Assembly: GCA_963724735.1 (NCBI GenBank)
Contig: CAVRVX010000015.1
Location: 1-64,000, forward strand
Origin: Rhodoplanes sp963724735
GTDB lineage: Bacteria; Pseudomonadota; Alphaproteobacteria; Rhizobiales; Xanthobacteraceae
Direction: 5' to 3'
DNA: 64,000 nt
Shown: one piece after another, positions 1-9,661 of the stretch
How positions within the stretch are numbered: the stretch's first letter is position 1
Layout: each line of letters begins with the position of its first letter
Made by a program: the position numbers and the translations under genes
The notes under the pieces: generated by a model
The model's input: the letters and a program-made list of their open reading frames with translations, nothing else
Databases searched by the model: none
What the model was told of the DNA's origin: nothing

Positions 1-2686
1 AAAACGGCATGAAGATGGTACCCGCCGGCAGGCTATCGTCGAGCCGGGCCTTAGCCGTGATGGTCCCTCGCCGGGACGCAACGCGCATCTCATCCCCGAT
101 GTTGGCACCGAGCGCAGTGAGTTCTTGCCCATTGATGCATAAGAAGGCCTCCGGCTCGAGCTCATCAAGAACGTGGCTGCGGCGCGTCATGACGCCAGTA
201 TGCCAGTGTTCGAGCATGCGGCCCGTGATCAAGATATAAGGATAGCTCTACGTCCGTCGCCTCTGCTGGACCGATTGGCTCGACGGGCACGAGCTTCGCC
301 AGACCATCGTGCGTGTCGCAGCGCTCTCCAAGCAGCACGTCCTCGCCTTGGCCCTCCTCAGAAACGCAGGGATATTGGCACCAGCCGTCGCGTTCGAGCC
401 GGTCCCGCCCGTACTCCGCGCACCGCAGGCCAGAGCGAACGGACCTCGTCCCAGACCTCGGACGGATGGGCGTAAGACCATTTCAAGCCGAGGCGACGCG
501 CCATCTCCTGGAGCACCCAAAGGTCCTGTTGCGCATCGCCTGGGACCGGCAATACCGGTCGCGAAAGCTGTACCTGTCGGTTCGTATTGGTGAACGAGCC
601 CCCACTTCTCGAACATGGACGTCGTGGGCAGCACAACGTCGGCGAGCGCGGCAGTCTCGGTCAGGAAGATGTCCTGGACGACGAGGTGATCAAGCCGGCA
701 CCGAGCTTTGCGGACATGCCCCGCATCGGGGTCGCTCATGGCCGGATTCTCGCCCATGAAATAAAGCCCCTTGATCTCCCCGAGCGCCGCGGCGTTGATC
801 ATCTTCGACGATCGTGAGGCCTGGGCGCGTGGGGATGGCCGCTCCCCATGTCTGCTCGAACCGTGCCCTCTCGGCTGGAATCTGAAACATGCGCATAGCC
901 CGGCAGAAATGTCGTGAGCACGCCCATATCGCTCACGCCCAGCACATTGTTCTGCCCGCGCGTCGGATGTAGCCCGGTGCCCGGCCGACCGATGTTACCT
1001 GTGAGAAGCGCAAGGTTGACCAAGCAGCGCACATTGCGCACGCCGTGGACGTGCTGTGTGATGCCCATTCCCCAGAACGTGATCGCTGCCCGGGCTTGGC
1101 CGTAAACGCGCGCCGCTTCGCGAATCAGCGAGGCGGGACGCCGCAGAGTTCCTCGACCGCTTCGGGCGACCAGGGCTCGATGCTTCGCCGGAACGTCTCG
1201 TAGTCCGTAACACGCGTCTGGACGAACTCTTCGTCGCACAGGCCGTCGGCAATCAGCACGTGCGCCATCGCATTGAACAGCGCAATGTCGGTAGCCGGCT
1301 TGTGAGTGATGATGATGTCGGCGTGCTGTGCGAATTCGCTGGAACGGGGATCGACAACGATGAGCTTCACGCCGCGCTGCCGAGCGGCACGCTTGAAGAT
1401 CGAGGCGGCGACGGAAAAGCTACGGTTCGGGTTGACGCCAACCACTAAGGCGACGTCGGCATTCTCGATCTGGGTATAGGCGGCCGTGGCGGCGCCCGAG
1501 CCGAGTTGGTCGATGAGCGCGACGATGGAACTGGAGTGGCAGAGCCGCGCGCAATAGTAGGCTGAATTGGTGCCGAAGCCGCTGCGAATTAGTTCTTGAA
1601 GAGTAGCCCTCCTCGTTCGAGCCTTGGCTGTGCCAAACCACCGAGCACATCGGGGCCATAGCGTTCTTTGACTGCGAGGAAACCTTGCGCGGCGCGGTCC
1701 AACGCCTGGGGCGAATTCGCCTCCCGGAACTGCCTCTTCGGATTAGCGGGGTTCGGTGTCTTGGGCGCGTCCTTGCGCCGCACCAACGGCACGGTGAGCC
1801 GATCCGGATGGAAACCGTAGTTCCAGCCGAAGCGGCCCTTACGCAAAGGCGGCCGCGGTTCGATGGGCCATTAATTCCCTCTGCCCATGCGATGCGCGCG
1901 TCCGTCAAGTGGTAGCGTACCTGGCACACGACACCACAGTAAGGGCACAGGCTGTCGATGCTCTCAGTCATCGGATGGTGGCTTGAAGGCAATGGCGCCG
2001 GTTGGACAGGCCTGAGCGCAAGAGCCGCAGCTGACGCAAGTCGAGCTACCCATCGGATCACCGAAGTCGAAGGCGACATGCATGGCCCGCCCGCGCCCAG
2101 CCATGCCAATCACGTTGTTGACCTCGACCTCGCGACACGCTTGCACACATCGCATGCAATGGATGCATCTCGAGAGGTCCACGGCGATGCCAAGGTAACT
2201 TCCGTCGCGGGACGGATGCGTATCCCTTGGTGGGAAGCGGCTTCCTGCAAGTCCCATCGCCGATGCCACACGGCCGCACTCGGACAGAGGATCAATCGCG
2301 GCATCGGCCAAGAGCAACTCCATGACGGTGCGCCGCGCCTGGACGGCGCGCGCGCTGTCAGTGCGCACGACAAGTCCCTCCGATGCCTTCATGCGACAGC
2401 TCGGCTGCAGGGTGCGATAGCCCTCGACCTCCACGACGCATAGCCGGCAGTTTCCTTCCGGCCGGAAGTCGGAAGCAGACGACAGGCAGCCGTGCGGAAT
2501 GGTCACGCCATGATGGCGAGCCGCTTGCCAGACGGTCTCATCTCGCCGAGCTCGAACTCGTCGACCGTCGAGCATGAATGCGATCGAGTCCCCCTCCTGC
2601 TCATTGGGGAAGAACTCTCCGCTTGCCGGCGCTCCAGCTTGCCATGCGTTCGACCATCGAGGGCCCCGGGCAGTCTCCGGTTTCAT
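1..2686 (-). pseudogene. Formate dehydrogenase alpha subunit, multiply frameshifted and cut by the window edge
   Basis: This is the decayed gene of a molybdopterin-dependent, NAD-linked type formate dehydrogenase alpha subunit. On the minus strand the domains occur in order but in different frames: a 2Fe-2S ferredoxin domain (about 2590-2330), two 4Fe-4S motifs (CIHCMRCVQAC and CVSCGSCAQAC, about 2190-1990), the catalytic-domain entry motif CPYCGVVC (about 1940), the stretch YYCARLCHSSS (about 1555) and the C-terminal stretch RMLEHWHTGVMTRRS (about 220-175), which runs off the left edge. At least five frame changes are needed to follow it, so it cannot make a functional enzyme. The start at 2686 is a guess; 2590 is where homology is clear. 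No partner beta or gamma subunit gene lies upstream, where IS remnants begin instead. Confidence 0.85.
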
Positions 2687-3123
2687 TCCGGTCCAAACGC
2701 GAGGCCGGAGACGATCAGAGCGCGGCCAGCGCGAAACCCACCGCCAAGTACAAAGCGTGATGCGCCGTCGCGGCGTCGAGCAGTCCGGGCTGTCCCTTCC
2801 CGCAAATTCCATCCGTCGGATTGGCAGTTCCAGCAAATCAGAACATGATTGCCGGATGATGGCTTCTCTGTTCGGCCGCCTCGCCATCGATCCCAGGCGC
2901 AGCATCACGCGCGAGCGCGAGCTGGCGGTGGAAGTCCCGCCTTCGCGGTGGCCGACCGAGGCGCGCCCCTCCCGACACCGCCGATCCCGACACCGCCCCC
3001 TCCAGGCGGTGGCGAGACTCGCGGTGGCCTTGAGAGATCAGCATGAGGCGGCGGGAGCTGCAGGCCGGACATCGAAGGTGAAGCGGACGCATCGCAAGCC
3101 TCCGCGAAACATCGTATTATATA
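2687..3123. other. Gap between the formate dehydrogenase pseudogene and the IS6 remnant
   Basis: No convincing gene is visible. The minus strand around 2694-2755 reads as a short hydrophobic stretch (LYLAVGFALAAL) that breaks at a frame change, so a decayed membrane-protein fragment is possible but not assignable. The rest looks like eroded sequence. Confidence 0.4.
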
Positions 3124-3862
3124 CTAATCGGCATAATGGGCATTGTGCCGTCGGAACAAACAGTCTATGCCCTTTCGACTGCCCAAACTCGTGGCAAAAG
3201 GGCCGCCAAGGAGACTAAACCCACATACCACAAATAAAGTGGTAAACGATATCTGCTTTTGGTCTATTCCGTGCTGCCTATGCATATCTTTGGCTTGCCG
3301 CTGGGCTGATCCCGCACTCTTGAACCCCTGCATCTTGCGCTCCCTTCGTCGGGTCGGTTGATGCGAGTTCTCCGCTCGGTTGTTGCGCCATCGCCCGCGT
3401 TGATGGCGATGAGATATCCCAAGATCACGCGCGGCCGCGCCGTAAGATCGCAGGTCATCGGTCACAATCTCATCTGGAACAAAGCCCATTTTCTTGAGCA
3501 ATTTCCGCATCAATTTTAGTGCCGCTCACTTGTCCCGCTTGCTCTGCACAAGCACATCGATAGGACCTCGCCCTCGGCATCGACGGCACGCCATAGGTAG
3601 ACCAACCGGCCATCGATTTTGACAAACACCTCGTCAAGATGCAGGTGAATGAGGCTTGGGCCGGCGTCGTCGAAGATCAGCCGCGATCATGGGACCGAAG
3701 TGTTTCACCCAGCGGCGCACCGTTTCATAGGAAACCATGATCCCGCGATCAGCCAACAGGTCCTCGACATCGCGGAAGCTGAGGGTGAACCGGCATAGAG
3801 CAGACGGCCTGCTGACTGATAACGGGTGGGAAGCGATATCCGGCGTAGCCGATCTTGGTCAT
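3124..3862 (-). pseudogene. IS6-family (IS26-like) transposase remnant
   Basis: This is a broken DDE transposase of the IS6 family. Reading the minus strand, the start is MTKIGYAGYRFPPVIS at 3862. After a frame change come SFRDVEDLLADRGIMVSYE, then HLDEVFVKIDGRLVYLWRA with the first catalytic Asp, and after another change LRSYGAAARDLG and RWRNNRAENSHQPTRRRE with the catalytic Glu. At least three frameshifts interrupt it, and the C-terminus diverges from the family after about 3270. Terminal inverted repeats could not be identified. It lies between the formate dehydrogenase pseudogene and an IS30-type element, in a zone where every older gene is broken. Confidence 0.85.
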
Positions 3863-4071
3863 GATGGACACTTACGGCCGCGAAGCACCGCCGACAAGCC
3901 GAAGAACGTGACAATGATCGTGCGATTGTTAGTTCACTTAGATCGGCCTGCCGGACATCTGTGGGAAGAAAACCGGCGGTATTTAGTACGATCTGAAGAC
4001 TGCGGTTAGGCGAAGCCTGCCGGAGGAGAAACCGGGCGGCCTTTTGTTTGGGGGGGAAATGGAAAGGCCCA

Positions 4072-4096
4072 TTCAACAGTGAAGTGCAACGAGCAG
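4072..4096 (+). repeat. Left terminal inverted repeat of the IS30-type element
   Basis: Reads TTCAACAGTGAAGTGCAAC inward. It shares an exact 10-base core, GAAGTGCAAC, with the right end. Confidence 0.5.
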
Positions 4097-5058
4097 ATTT
4101 TTGGCGTTGAAGAAAACCTCGCGAGGGGTCTGGTAGCCGAGTATCTTTCTGGGGCGAGAGTTAAGTTTATCCTCGACCCTTTGGACATCGGTATCGGACA
4201 AAATAGAGAGGTCTGAACCTTTTGGGAAGTACTGTCTGAAGAGGCCGTTAGTGTGTTCGTTGAGGCCGCGTTCCCACGAGTGATATGGTTTGGCAAGATC
4301 GGATAGCGCCCCCAGCGAGGTTGCGATTTCGACGTGAGAGGCGAACTCTTTTCCATTGTCGTAAGTGATTGTTTCGATGCGGTCAGCGAGCGGCAAAAGC
4401 ACGCGCGCGCAGGCCTGCACGACAAAGTCCGCGCTCTTGTGCGGCAGCTTGGCGAGCTTGGTGTATTTGGAGTTTCGCTCGACATGCGACAGGACAGCGC
4501 CTCTATGATTGGCACCGATAATCGTGTCGGCCTCCCAGTCTCCGATGCGGCTTTTTGCGGCGACAATGGAAGGTCGCTGATCGATGTCGACGCGGTTCGA
4601 ATCAACCCACGCCCGGAATTTTTGCCCTTGCGCTTGTTGTATTTTTTCCCGCTGTGACGCAAGTGAAGATACAGTGTGCCCCCGTCTTTCTTGTCTTTCC
4701 AGACATGCTGATAGATGCGCTCGTGACTGATACAGGCGACGCCATCCTTCGCCAGACGGCCGCTGATCTGATCGGGGCTCCACTGCTCTTGCGTCAGTTT
4801 TTCTTCGATCAGCTCCACCAGGTCCGGCGTCATTTTGCGCGGCTTGTCCGAGGCCTCTTTGCGTCTCTGCGAGGCCTTCTCGTGCGCTTGCTTGAAGCGA
4901 TAGCCGCGCGCGCCGGTGTTACGAACAAGCTCGCGGCTGATCGTTGACGGATCGACGCCAATTTTCCGCGCGATGTGGGCTTGCGAGTGGCCGCTTTGCA
5001 AGAGCGCGTAAATCTGGCAGCGTTGTTCGCAGGTCAGATGGAGATAGCCTTCGGGCAT
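4073..5058 (-). pseudogene. IS30-family transposase, one frameshift
   Basis: The gene has an N-terminal helix-turn-helix part (CEQRCQIYALLQSGHSQAHI, then IGVDPSTISREL) and a DDE catalytic core (IGDWEADTIIG, ITYDNGKEFASH, GLNEHTNGLFRQYFPKG). The two parts are in different frames, and the change lies at about 4590-4620. IS30 transposases are normally made from one frame, so this copy is probably dead, although a sequencing error is possible. The start at 5058 (MPEGYLHLT) is supported by a GGAGG ribosome binding site five bases upstream. The C-terminus, LLVALHC, ends inside the left terminal repeat. Confidence 0.85.
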
Positions 5059-5117
5059 TTTTCCTCCGTGAGATGTGCTGTCCCACGCAAGGATAGTCTC
5101 CATCTGACCGCCAGAAA

Positions 5118-5262
5118 AACCGGCATACACAGCATGGCAAAGTCTGGCGGGAGAAAAGGTCGGCCTCAAGGGTGCTCGCTGCGCTCGCATCGTCTCCGGC
5201 GACTAAAGCCCTTGACCCCGACCCTTTCCCCCGCCACTCACTCCGCCATGCCGTCTATGCTG
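5118..5262. repeat. Imperfect inverted repeat in the IS30 right end
   Basis: The minus strand of about 5118-5162 and the plus strand of about 5216-5262 are similar. Both read CCGACC, then a T/C tract, CCCGCCA, then GCCATGC, then TATGC. The arms of about 40 bases flank a loop of about 55 bases, so the transcript could fold into a long hairpin. Its role, if any, is unknown. Confidence 0.4.
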
Positions 5263-5264
5263 CC

Positions 5265-5288
5265 CTGTTGCACTTCGGATTTGAAACG
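5265..5288 (-). repeat. Right terminal inverted repeat of the IS30-type element
   Basis: Reading the minus strand inward it is TTCAAATCCGAAGTGCAAC followed by AGGGCAG. This matches the left end in the flank TTCAA, the core GAAGTGCAAC and the trailing GCAG. Confidence 0.5.
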
Positions 5289-5292
5289 GCGA

Positions 5293-5324
5293 AAGAAAAG
5301 CCCGGCGATTCACGATCGCCGGGC
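5293..5324 (-). terminator. Rho-independent terminator, minus strand
   Basis: A perfect 10-base-pair stem (GCCCGGCGAT and ATCGCCGGGC) has a 5-base loop. On the minus strand it is followed by CTTTTCTTTC. No gene was recognised immediately upstream on that strand, so it may belong to a lost gene or insulate the IS. Confidence 0.6.
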
Positions 5325-6341
5325 CAAGTGGTCAATGAGGTCGAACAGACAACGGCGAACCCCTCTCAGGAAACGCCATGCAAAACGACATGCAAGGAGC
5401 GCGCCGGGAGAAGGCCACAACTCTCGATCGCCAACACGGCGGACCCCCAGAATCGTTCTGCCTCCCGGTACTGGCCGAATCGGCTACTCGCAAGATCAAA
5501 CCGGCCACTAACTAATTTATGCTCGCAAGGGAGGCCAATAATGACCAAACTTTTGAGCACGTCGGAAACCTCCCAGAAGCGGGGAAAGCCTTGGCCTCCG
5601 GCGAAGTCGTTGGTAGAGCGGCAGAGAGGTCAAAAGCGATATCCGTTGCCAAGGGTTCGTGCTAAGCGAAGCCAAGATAATCAAGATCAACTAAGCAGGG
5701 CGCACTTGTCTACCCGGTGCGCCCTTGCCTTGATTACACGGATACCGCCGCCGTTCTGGAGCCGTAATCGGTCGGTATGGGAGGGATGCTGGAGAGCGGC
5801 ATCCAATAGCTCGCCGATCGACCCACACATGGTCCGTAAGTCCGATGGAAACGGCTGGCGTGGTCCGCAGCGTTTCATGAACTCGACGAGATTGTAATTC
5901 ATAATCAAGTCCCGGGACACAGCGGCGAAAATGACAATAAAGACCCAAACCCGTAACAATATTCAGAGTAGTCGGCCGATTTAAGGAAGACGAGAAGGCC
6001 AATAAGGAGCGCGACCTTATCCGAGAGCTTGGACGCTTTATCGGGGGCGAGTTCGCGTCGTATGGCTCTATCCTATGGTCGATAAAATCTTGGAAAAGAA
6101 GAGTCGCCGCGTCCTGTGCTTTATGTTCCCGACACGGTCCCCTTTAACTTTTGGGGTGCAGTGCGAATCGTAGCTAAAGACGTGATTGCGAACGCCTCGA
6201 TGCCAGTGGTATTTCCATGACGATTTTATCGAGGACTGAAGAATCAGTACGCCGAGCCGGTGACCCGCGCGGTGGAATTCAATGATGACGATGTGGGTGG
6301 AGGTGGAGGTGAGGCCGATGCGGGTCGCCGCCCTTGCTCCC
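5325..6341. other. Gene-poor stretch between two insertion sequences
   Basis: No gene is recognised in about 1 kb. A possible 71-codon minus-strand frame at 5687-5902 (beginning MNYNLVEFMKRC) has no clear ribosome binding site and no recognisable domain. A plus-strand stretch at about 5987-6100 reads as a charged, helix-like peptide (KANKERDLIRELGRFIG) without a start codon and could be the end of a degraded protein. Overall the region looks like eroded island DNA. Confidence 0.4.
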
Positions 6342-7992
6342 TAGCCCGGATCATGCATCACATGACGCTTTTTTGCACGTCAGGCGAGCTGACGCGCGCC
6401 GTCGTTCCGTCCGGCGGGATCGGTGTAGGCAACTCGTGATGCTGCGCGTTCGGGGTTGATCTGCCATGTCGGCGGCTCGGCGGGGCACACGGCCCCGCGG
6501 CCTATGGGCCGGACGGCATGAGGCCGAGGGCGACGGTGCGGAACAGCGCGCCCGCCGGGCAGCTCGTCGGCAGATGAACGCGGATGCGGGCGAGATGCTC
6601 GATCACGCGCGCGCCGATCTTGATCAGTCGTTCCCGGATGGTCGCGAACTCGCACTTGGCGAGCGGATTGCTCCGCGGGATCGCGGCGCGCACGCCATGC
6701 ATCAGCCAGAACGCGGCGGTGTGGAGGACGAGCCGCACCTGATTGGCGGTCGCGCTGTGACACGACATGCGATCCGACGCCAACTGGGCCTTGTGCAGCT
6801 TGATCAGGTTCTCCATCTGGCCGCGCTGGCAATAGACATTCTCGTAAAGATGCCGCGCCGAGCCCTTGAGCGAGGTCACGACGTAGCGGATGTCGACCTC
6901 CTGGCGCATGCCGGTCTCTCCTGCGACCGGCTGCAGCGAGCACTCGAGCCGCGCCACGACCTTGCGCGGCCGTCTCCAGCTGCCGGCCTGGTACAGGAAA
7001 CTCACATAGGTGCGCAGCTTCGCCTTGCTGCTCATCGCATGATAAAAGCGCAGATTGACCGCGGTCTCCGCTGCCAGGGCGTCGAGCGCGGCATTGCCGG
7101 CAAGGCCAAAAATGTAGTCCGCGCCGTGCTCTTCCGCCCAGTCCATCGCCTCGACCCGGCCATAATGGCTGTCGCCGCGCCAGACAATGCGGGTCTTCGG
7201 CCAATGACGGCGCAGGCGCTTGGTCACATGCTTGATGACGGTGCGCACCTCGCTGCCCTTGGGGGTGCGCGCCGGGCGCAGGATCGCCGCCACCGGCGCG
7301 CCGCTCGCCACGTGATAGATGTGCATCGACGCAAAACCACGCTCGTCGTGATGCGCGTTCCAGAACGCAAGCTGCTGGCCGCCATGCGCCGCGCAGAACG
7401 TGTCGTCGATGTCGAGCACCTCCACCTTGCCCGGCTTCACCGTCGCGCCGAACTGATCAAGCAGAGCCGCAGACAGCCGCCCCGCCTCGGTCCTGCTCGG
7501 CGCATTCTCCAGGCGAGAGATGGTCGATTGCGACGCCAGCGGCGCCCCGGTTTGCGGACAGCGGCCAACCGCGACCTTCATCAAAGGATCATGCCGCAGC
7601 CGGTCGAGGTCGATGGCGTCCTCGTAGCCGCACGCAATCGCCGACGCGCGCGCCATCACCATCTCGAACATCGCGTGCCGCACCCGGTCCGGATCGCGCC
7701 GGTCCGGCATCGCCTCCGCAAGCCGCCGGCACACCCCGAGCCGGCGCTCCGCCTCTCGCAACAGCAGCAGACCACCATCCGACGACTGATGGCCGCCGGC
7801 AAAATCAACTGTGAGTTTCTTGCGCTGGACCGATGGAAGCTCAAAGGGAAGCAGCGTATCGTCGTTCATGGCGGCTGTGGCGCAGGGCTGATCCAAATCG
7901 CAATTCGTTTGAACGCCGATTTGCTACGTGAATCGCTCGTTTCTTGCCACAGCCGTCTCTCAATTCCTCACCGTCGTGCATAATCCGGGCTA
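6342..7992 (-). mobile_element. IS1380-family insertion sequence, apparently intact
   Basis: The element is about 1.65 kb and carries one intact transposase gene. The left end reads TAGCCCGGATCATGCA (6342-6357) and the right end, on the minus strand, reads TAGCCCGGATTATGCA (7992-7977): 16 bases with one mismatch. The exact outer boundary and target duplication are not certain, because the outermost bases TAG/CTA could be either repeat or flank. Confidence 0.7.
6502..7869 (-). CDS. IS1380-family transposase
   Basis: This full-length DDE transposase of about 455 residues catalyses cut-and-paste movement of the surrounding element. The start MNDDTLLPFELP at 7869 is preferred over one nine codons upstream because it matches the usual family N-terminus. 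The conserved early motif SSDGGLLLLREAERRLG is present. The catalytic positions appear as VLDIDDTFCAAHG (first Asp), IVWRGDSHYG (second Asp) and YCQRGQMENLIKLHK (Glu). The C-terminal part carries the usual HTAAFWLMHGVRAAIP segment. No frameshift or stop is seen, so the copy may be active. It sits among older, broken elements and is probably the latest arrival there. Confidence 0.93.
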   Translation of the reverse strand: MNDDTLLPFELPSVQRKKLTVDFAGGHQSSDGGLLLLREAERRLGVCRRLAEAMPDRRDPDRVRHAMFEMVMARASAIACGYEDAIDLDRLRHDPLMKVAVGRCPQTGAPLASQSTISRLENAPSRTEAGRLSAALLDQFGATVKPGKVEVLDIDDTFCAAHGGQQLAFWNAHHDERGFASMHIYHVASGAPVAAILRPARTPKGSEVRTVIKHVTKRLRRHWPKTRIVWRGDSHYGRVEAMDWAEEHGADYIFGLAGNAALDALAAETAVNLRFYHAMSSKAKLRTYVSFLYQAGSWRRPRKVVARLECSLQPVAGETGMRQEVDIRYVVTSLKGSARHLYENVYCQRGQMENLIKLHKAQLASDRMSCHSATANQVRLVLHTAAFWLMHGVRAAIPRSNPLAKCEFATIRERLIKIGARVIEHLARIRVHLPTSCPAGALFRTVALGLMPSGP

Positions 7993-8316
7993 AGTTTTCG
8001 AGCTGGGACGGCCACCGGTGCGTCGGGCGGGTCGTGCCGCCCTTGTAGCGGTAGGCCCGGATAACGGCACCACCGCCCATTCCTGCGCCATGGTGCGTCC
8101 GTAATTCAACGTGCCCACGGCAATCACCCCCCGCTCTCATCGCAGCACCGCGTCCACGGGCTACCCAAGCCCTCGACGTAATCGGCCCAATTCTTAATCT
8201 GCTTTCAGCAGCAATTCGTGCTCACGTGTACGCCGATGTGTGCATTTGTACGCGCGCGTATATTGGACATCTGTTGGACACGAAAATGGGCGTGCGAATT
8301 AAGTTATTGATTTAAT
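7993..8316. other. Gap between the IS1380 element and tRNA-Glu
   Basis: No intact gene is visible. The minus strand at about 8154-8203 reads KQIKNWADYVEGLGSPW without a start. That resembles the tail of some tyrosine recombinases, but the stretch is too short to assign. An AT-rich stretch lies just beside the tRNA 3' end. Confidence 0.35.
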
Positions 8317-8392
8317 TGGCGCTCCCTAGGGGACTCGAACCCCTGTTTTCGCCGTGAGAGGGCGACGTCCTGGGCCGCTAGACGAAGGGAGC
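8317..8392 (-). tRNA. tRNA-Glu (anticodon CTC)
   Basis: The minus strand folds as a standard tRNA of 76 bases including an encoded CCA. The acceptor arms are GCTCCCT and AGGGAGC, with discriminator G. The anticodon loop CTCTCAC gives CTC (plus-strand bases 8356-8358), and the T arm is GGGGTTCGAGTCCCC. Its 3' end faces the IS-rich zone, the usual side for integrated islands. Confidence 0.95.
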
Positions 8393-8544
8393 GAAGGCGA
8401 TCCGAGATAGCCCTGATCCGCCTGCCGCGCAAGCCGCGACGCCAAGGCGGGCACGCTGCAGAGCGCCATGGTCCAGCGCGGCCCGCCGGGCCGCGTGAAA
8501 GGTCACGGGGTTCGTGCGGTTCCAGCACCACGCCGTAGCCGGGC

Positions 8545-8643
8545 CTAGCGGTGCGGCGGCGGGGACGAGCCGTGCGCGAAACCGGCGCCATGCTGCCAGG
8601 CGGCGCACGCGAGGGCAAGCTCGGCAACCCTATCAGCGGTCAT
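8545..8643 (-). CDS. Very small ORF coupled to the HMA gene
   Basis: This is a 32-codon frame (begins MTADRVAELALACAAW) whose ATG overlaps the stop of the preceding gene as ATGA. The overlap is the only support for translation. It could be a genuine small protein or the first codons of a larger gene, such as a metal ATPase, lost downstream. No domain is recognised. Confidence 0.3.
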   Translation of the reverse strand: MTADRVAELALACAAWQHGAGFAHGSSPPPHR

Positions 8644-9080
8644 TCGCCGTCGTCGTGATCGCCGGCAAAGGCCGAGAAGCCGGCGAGATGCGCGGCATAC
8701 CAGGCGGCGGTGACGGCGGGCGGAAAAATCTGGCCGCGCAGCAGCTGCCACACCGCCACGAGGCCCAGTCCGACCGTCGCGGCGGTTTTCGCGTCGATCG
8801 GCAGGTCCGGCCATTCCGCCGCTTCCTCGATCGTCTCGTCCAGCACAAACAGGCCCGCCTGCTCCGCCGCCGCGCCGATCCGCCCGACCGGCGGACCATG
8901 CGCGATCACGACGCTGCCGGTGAGCGGTCGGACCTCGACGTGATAAACCCCCGCGAGCGTCGACAGGCCCGTTGCGATCGCAGCGAAGAAGGCTTCGTCG
9001 CCGCGGCGTTCGGCGATGCGCAGCCGCGCCCGCCCGGGCATGGTGTGAACGAGCCGCGCTATCGGAAGATCGTCAGCCAT
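8640..9080 (-). CDS. HMA-like domain protein
   Basis: The product of about 146 residues begins MADDLPIARLVHTMPGRAR. Residues 5-70 look like the ferredoxin-like HMA fold found at the N-terminus of some P-type ATPases (MPGRARLRIAERRGDE and VYHVEVRPLTGSVVIAH). The CxxC metal site is absent, so direct copper or zinc binding through it is unlikely. The C-terminal half has a hydrophobic stretch (VGLGLVAVWQLL) and may be membrane associated. The start at 9080 overlaps the stop of the DUF5132 gene, and a longer upstream start is less likely. Proteins of this kind occur next to heavy-metal ATPases, but none is present here. Confidence 0.65.
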   Translation of the reverse strand: MADDLPIARLVHTMPGRARLRIAERRGDEAFFAAIATGLSTLAGVYHVEVRPLTGSVVIAHGPPVGRIGAAAEQAGLFVLDETIEEAAEWPDLPIDAKTAATVGLGLVAVWQLLRGQIFPPAVTAAWYAAHLAGFSAFAGDHDDGE

Positions 9081-9447
9081 GTCGCGCACGCACGACGCGA
9101 GACCGCTTGACGGCGGAACGCTGTCGCGCGGGCCGCGCCGCCGACGCACTCGCCCTGACCACCGCATCGGGCTTTGCCGTCGCTGCATTCGCCTGCGCGG
9201 CGGCGAGCGCCGCTTCCACGATCTCCGCCGTGACCTCCGATTTCGCCTCGGCGTAAAGGTCCTCGATCGCCTCGGCGATCTCGGCGCTCCGCACCTGCGC
9301 CGCGTACATCGTCAACAGCGCCGCCTTCAACGCGGATTTCGCGGCGGGGCGGCTGGTCTTTACCAGCTGCGGCCCAAACAGGGCGACCGCGAGCCCGCCC
9401 GCAAGGGCGCCGAGCGCGCCGACCGCAATGCCTGAAAGCGGCGACAT
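9073..9447 (-). CDS. DUF5132-like small membrane protein
   Basis: The predicted protein is about 124 residues, starting MSPLSGIAVGALGALAGGLA. An N-terminal glycine/alanine-rich membrane segment (residues 3-25) precedes an Ala/Glu-rich helix and a basic tail (RQRSAVKRSRVVRARHG). This is the pattern of DUF5132 proteins, which cluster with HMA-domain proteins and metal ATPases. Its stop overlaps the start of the HMA-like gene, suggesting translational coupling and a joint role. Function is unknown. Longer upstream starts are possible but would add a sequence unlike the family. Confidence 0.6.
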   Translation of the reverse strand: MSPLSGIAVGALGALAGGLAVALFGPQLVKTSRPAAKSALKAALLTMYAAQVRSAEIAEAIEDLYAEAKSEVTAEIVEAALAAAQANAATAKPDAVVRASASAARPARQRSAVKRSRVVRARHG

Positions 9448-9661
9448 CTGTCTGCAATCTCCCATTCGATTAGGCGCGCGACCGGCTCGCCACCATCTCG
9501 GCTGGAGCATACGGCAACCGTCCGCCTTGCCAAGTCGCGAGAAGCACTCGGTCCCCAATGCCGCAATTCCTTGTCGGGGACCGTCAATCGCCTGTCATCG
9601 ATCTTTCATCGCGCCGACATGTCGAAGCGGGAAATAGCGGCTGACGTCATCGGAGGATTTC

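Larger units (their letters stand above)
4072..5288 (-). mobile_element. IS30-family insertion sequence (inactive)
   Basis: The element is about 1.2 kb, inferred from a frameshifted IS30-type transposase gene and a pair of imperfect terminal repeats read inward from both ends. Both share TTCAA, then GAAGTGCAAC, then GCAG. The transposase stop codon falls inside the left repeat. The boundaries rest on this match by eye and no target duplication was confirmed. The right end contains a leader of about 200 bp before the transposase start, with an internal inverted repeat. Confidence 0.6.

Noticed and set aside
6335..6343. GCTCCCTAG, a 9-base match to the 3' end of tRNA-Glu, as a possible attachment-site copy
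   Set aside because: Nine bases is within chance for this span and the match straddles the IS1380 terminal repeat.
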